Assembly (NCBI RefSeq): GCF_000150275.1
Contig: NW_002060945.1
Coordinates: 729,190-793,189, forward strand
Direction: 5' to 3'
DNA from: Trichoplax adhaerens
Taxonomy: Eukaryota > Placozoa > Uniplacotomia > Trichoplacea > Trichoplacidae
DNA length: 64,000 nucleotides
This document shows, in pieces, positions 60,401 to 64,000 of the stretch. Positions within the stretch are counted from its first letter, which is position 1. Every line of letters starts with the position of its first letter. The translations under genes were made by a program, and so were the position numbers. The notes beneath the pieces were generated by a model, which saw only the letters and a program-made list of their open reading frames with translations, was not told where the DNA came from and searched no databases.

Positions 60401-63400
60401 GGGTCCTCTTCTCTAGTACGTCTTGGTTGATGTCCCGTCTGAGCTGGTGGTAGTTTATAGTAGAATTGGAATTAAAATTTATTTATTGATGATTGTAATG
60501 CCGAGTTGGTGCTTTAGACGGCATAGAATGGGTCTTCTTCTCGAGTACATCTTGGTTGATACCCCATTTGGACGGGTAGTTCCTAGTAGAATTCTATTGA
60601 TAATTTCTAATCCCAAATTGGTACTTTAGACGGCATAGAATGGGTCCTCTTCTCGAGTACATCTTGGTTGATTCCCCATATGGACGGGTAGTTTGTAGTG
60701 GAATTGTAGTAGAATTGACAGTCAGCACTAAGGATCATCTTGAACTGACTACAGGCCAATAATAGCAGTCGGCTATTACTGTTGATCGCGGACTACCTCG
60801 AACAGTTTCCATTCATTCATGATACTCAGTGTCACTCACCGCCCGTCTCACTTGACCACGGCTCCAATGATGCTTCACTTCCATGACCAATAATAGGAGT
60901 CGGATATGACTGTTGATCGCGGACTACCTCTAACAGTTTCCATTCATTCATGATACTCAGTGTCACTCACCGCCCGTCTCACTTGACCACGGCTCCAATG
61001 ATGCTTCACTTCCATGACCAATAATAGGAGTCGGATATGACTGTTGATCGCGGACTACCTCTAACAGTTTCCATTCATTCATGATACTCAGTGTCACTCA
61101 CCGCCCGTCTCACTTGACCACGGCTCCAATGATGCTTCACTTCCATGACCAATAATAGGAGTCGGATATGACTGTTGATCGCGGACTACCTCTAACAGTT
61201 TCCATTCATTCATGATACTCAGTGTCACTCACCGCCCGTCTCACTTGACCACGGCTCCAATGATGCTTCACTTCCATGACCAATAATAGCAGTCGGATAT
61301 TACTGTTGATCGCGGACTACCTCTAACAGTTTCCATTCATTCATGATACTCAGTGTCACTCAGCGCCCGTCTCACTTGACCACGGCTCCAATGATGCTTC
61401 ACTTCCATGACCAATAATAGGAGTCGGATATGACTGTTGATCGCGGACTACCTCTAACAGTTTCCATTCATTCATGATACTCAGTGTCACTCACCGCCCG
61501 TCTCACTTGACCAACGACTCCAATGATGCTTCACCCATGGTCGGATGTTACTGTTGATCCCTGACTGCCTTACAGTTTCCATTCATTCATGATACTCAGT
61601 GTCACTCACCGTCCGTCTCACTTGACCAACGACTCCAATGATGCTTCACCCATGGTCGGATGTTACTGTTGATCCCTGACTGCCTTACAGTTTCCATTCA
61701 TTCAGGATACTCAGTGTCACTCACCGCCCGTCTCACTTGACCACGGCTCCAATGATGCTTCCCTTCCATGACCAATAATAGGAGTCGGATATTACTGCTG
61801 ATCGCGGACTACCTCTAACAGTTTCCATTCATTCATGATACTCAGTGTCACTCACCTTCCGTCTCACTTTACCACGGCTCCAATGATGCTTCACATCCAT
61901 GGTCGGATAGGAATCGGCTATTACTGTTGATCCCTGACTGCCTTACAGTTTCCATTCATTCATGATACTCAGTGTCACTCAGCGTTCGTCTCACTTGACC
62001 ACGGCTCCAATGATGCTTCACTTCCATGGTTCAATCGGCAGTGTTCGCCAAGCGCATTCATCAGCGATGCGTCAACTTGCACATTTACAGTCAGTATATA
62101 GCATAGAGGTGAAGAAACATGGTTGATCTCTTACAGTACATTCACCACACTGACCGTCTGACTCACCAACTGGCCAAACGATGATTGACTTGAGTCGTTC
62201 AATGTACGCTTTGATGAAGCCAAATGCTAGCAATGAATTTTTCTCTTACGTCAAAGTCACTGATACTAGTGACTAAGGACTTGGCAAGGAGCATGGATCC
62301 AGGCCCTGCTACCGAAGACTAATACAATTACTCTTACAAGTTCTTGCAAGTAGTGTGTCAATCAGCTCGATACCATTGCATCATCCATGATGAATCTTGT
62401 ACTGTTGACCAGCCATGTCACTTGCAGTTGAATGACTCACATGGCTAGGGTGACTCGTTGGCGGTCAGATGGTTTTTCCCCGGCATAACCGCGATTCCTC
62501 TACCAGACTTGAGTCGTTGAATGTATGCTTTTGAAGAAGCCAAATGCTAGCAATGAATTTTTCTCTTACGTCAAAGTCACTGATACTAGTGACTAAGGAC
62601 TTGGCAAGGAGCATGGATCCAGGCCCTGCTACCGAAGACTAATACAATTACTCTTACAAGTTCTTGCAAGTAGTGTGTCAATCAGCTCGATACCATTGCA
62701 TCATCCATGATGAATCTTGTACTGTTGACCAGCCATGTCACTTGCAGTTGAATGACTCACATGGCTAGGGTGACTCGTTGGCGGTCAGTTGGTTTTTCCC
62801 CGGCATAACCGCGATTCCTCTACCAGTCCATCTTCAACGGTAGATTTGAACTCCTAATAACTTAGAGTCCATCATACTTATTCTTAGAGGGGTGCCATTT
62901 TCCAACAAGAAACTTGAATTAAATGCAACTAAAATCAGTTGACAACGATATCAAATCGATCTTAGTAGCCTACAGACGCTGGTGCATCCATAGAATATAT
63001 CTTGCTACAAGCTGAAATGAAAGTTATTTCCAATGGATTGATTGTAATTGTGAGCTGTCAATACACCCCACGTCCATTGATGTTATTCAAATCTCTGATT
63101 GCAATTGCTTATCATGATCAAGAGTGTAATAGTCGACACTGATTTTGATGTTGTTATTTTATATTTCTTCAACAGACGAAAAAGAATGCCCTAAGCAGTG
63201 CGTCAATGGCGCATCTTGCGTGGAAACTTCAACTGACTTTCAATGTTTATGCGCTCCTGGCTATACTGGACGTTATTGTACAGTAGGTAAGTTGGTATCA
63301 ATTGCCTATGCCGATAGTGGATGCTGTTGCTTGGAAAAAATGGATTGATTGATTGATTGATAATTACAATCCAAGTTGGCTAAGCTCTACTTTAACATGG

Positions 63401-64000
63401 ATTCTTACCTTACTGTATGCATGCATTACCAACAATGCTTTTATAGTCTTGCACTTGAATCTATTATGGTCAGCAGCATCTGGTCATATTACCGTAAACG
63501 GGAGTAAAACCTCTCTTCAATTATACCAGTATAGTGTGCACATTCTGAGTATCACGTTGATCCTACTAGCGTCCAGTCGATCACATTCTAGTACACATTA
63601 ATACTCAAACTTTTCTATTCACTGTTGCTAAATGATCTACTGTATTTTGGTTATATTGTACGTTAATCCATTCGACATGAATGACTCCAATACAGATGAG
63701 ATGATTTTGATAGATATATTTTAGATATTACAGGATATTTCGCAATCTTTGCCTGATTTACAGCACTACGTTCTACTTTTTACTTACTGGAGATATTTAA
63801 ACTGAAAATTTCCCTATTTAATCATGCTAATTGTAAGGAATCGTATTTTTTTTCAATACGATATTGATTGAATCCAATAGATATTGATGAATGCGCATCC
63901 AATCCATGTCGAAGCTACGGCCCTGACGCTATGGCTAATTGTACCCAAGGTATTAACTTATATACTTGCTCATGCCCAGCGGATACCTCTGGAGAATCAT
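57455..64000 (+). CDS. Secreted multidomain protein: IgGFc-binding-like domain, DxDxDG acidic segment, EGF modules (3' truncated)
   Basis: Exons seen: 57455-57545, 58087-59973, 63176-63286, 63881->64000. Exon 1 encodes a signal peptide (MAFQSHLVKIAIFLTLLIN and on). The 1.9-kb exon 2 starts DPNQATSNYGKTFYVTFNHN and carries an IgGFc-binding-protein N-terminal-type domain (YGKRYVVAGYRP, LGTRYIVAGFGG repeats) with many N-glycosylation sequons. At about residues 458-485 is an acidic DNDCDGRTDEE/DDDNDGRIDED double motif, of the Ca-binding MopE/thrombospondin-3 sort. A stretch near residue 546 reads CGVQILRKWSVADSCGN, similar to HYR/Bacteroidetes adhesin repeats. Exon 3 is one EGF module (CPKQCVNGASC...CLCAPGYTGRYC). 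Exon 4 starts a calcium-binding EGF (DIDECASNPC). Exons 2-4 join in phase 1, the usual phase for EGF shuffling. The product is probably a cell-surface or matrix glycoprotein; its partners are unknown. The frame beyond 59973 (to 60188) is intronic read-through. The gene continues past the window. Confidence 0.85.
59367..59450 (+). other. Acidic DxDxDG double motif in exon 2 of the secreted protein
   Basis: Encodes DNDCDGRTDEELYNGIDDDNDGRIDEDL in two halves: two consecutive units of the pattern DxDxDGxxDE(E/D)L separated by YNGID. This is the oxygen-rich loop pattern of calcium-binding repeats seen in thrombospondin type 3 and MopE-like proteins. It sits between the IgGFc-like domain and the HYR-like segment. 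Calcium binding is inferred from pattern only. Confidence 0.7.
60255..60720. repeat. Four-copy minisatellite, about 110-127 bp unit
   Basis: Four direct copies start at TTTAGACGGCATAGAATGGG or a close variant (about 60261, 60386, 60513 and 60623). Each runs through TCTTCTCTAGTACGTCTTGG, TTGATGTCCC and GGTAGTTTGTAGTAGAATTG. It lies within intron 2 of the secreted-protein gene, immediately before a different satellite. Confidence 0.8.
60745..62035. repeat. Satellite array, about 120-130 bp unit, ten copies plus partials
   Basis: Head-to-tail copies carry AACAGTTTCCATTCATTCAT, GATACTCAGTGTCACTCACC, CCGTCTCACTTGACCACGGC and TCCAATGATGCTTCACTTCC. The CATTCATTCA marker appears about ten times (from about 60807 to 61949). 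Middle copies (60880-61500) are nearly identical, while some right-hand units (61500-61990) have lost the AATAATAGGAGTCGG part. The higher GC than the flanks and the strong homogeneity suggest recent amplification. It sits inside intron 2 of the secreted-protein gene. Confidence 0.85.
62186..62827. repeat. 320-bp tandem duplication
   Basis: Two adjacent copies (62186-62505 and 62506-62825) are almost identical. Both carry CAAATGCTAGCAATGAATTT (62221 and 62541), GGATCCAGGCCCTGCTACCG, and TTTTTCCCCGGCATAACCGC near their ends. Only a few differences were noticed, mostly at the left edge (TTCAATGTACGCTTTGATG versus TTGAATGTATGCTTTTGAAG). It is intronic and so likely a very recent duplication, or an assembly effect. 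Confidence 0.85.

Noticed and set aside
60745-62035. CRISPR-like regular repeat array
   Set aside because: Units are 120-130 bp with no short repeat/unique spacer alternation, the genome is eukaryotic and no cas-like gene is nearby. This is a tandem satellite.

Overview
The window is nuclear DNA of an AT-rich, intron-dense animal. Every protein gene I could reconstruct is split into many short exons joined by mostly 80-400 bp GT-AG introns. The gene set includes a clear Groucho/TLE co-repressor, a metazoan hallmark, plus CCDC148, SNF8, SARNP, SMG5, DDX59, a REXO1-type exonuclease and a secreted multidomain protein with EGF modules. Low GC, compact introns and this ancestral-animal gene set fit a placozoan (Trichoplax-like) genome best. 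That assignment is an inference; a sponge or cnidarian is not excluded by sequence alone.

Layout: 1-1896, gene-free with degenerate repeats. 1897-5150 (+), CCDC148, 13 exons, complete. 7708-9757 (+), C-terminal part of a REXO1-like DEDDh exonuclease, 5' end unresolved. 11941-14206 (-), SNF8/VPS22, 9 exons, complete. 14207-15947, divergent intergenic region dominated by a self-complementary GTACTGTAC repeat field. 15948-18763 (+), SARNP, 12 exons, complete. 20603-26694 (+), SMG5, 20 exons, complete. 26695-36444, about 9.7 kb with no supported gene and a second palindromic field at about 33.1-34.6 kb. 36445-47264 (+), Groucho/TLE, 29 exons, complete, starting from a 21-nt first coding exon. 49318-53484 (+), DDX59, 16 exons, with a probable minor-spliceosome (U12) intron near its end. 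53485-57454, intergenic with local tandem duplications. 57455->64000 (+), a secreted protein (signal peptide, IgGFc-binding-like domain, acidic DxDxDG Ca-binding segment, HYR-like stretch, EGF modules). Its second intron carries three different tandem-repeat arrays, and the gene runs off the window.

The exon models were built by hand from splice sites, reading phase and recalled family similarity. For CCDC148, SNF8, SARNP, SMG5 and TLE the exon lengths sum to whole codons and the deduced lengths (about 611, 251, 225, 928-934 and 719 residues) match those families. Functionally the genes are housekeeping or regulatory: ESCRT-II sorting (SNF8), mRNA export (SARNP), nonsense-mediated decay (SMG5), RNA 3' processing (REXO1-like), RNA helicase (DDX59), transcriptional repression (TLE), a cilium-associated coiled coil (CCDC148) and cell-surface or matrix adhesion (last gene). 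They are not an operon, and no shared pathway is implied. The most unusual signals are the AT-AA U12-type intron in DDX59, the DEVD variant of its DEAD box, the dense palindromic fields, and the bacterial-looking domain mix of the last gene.
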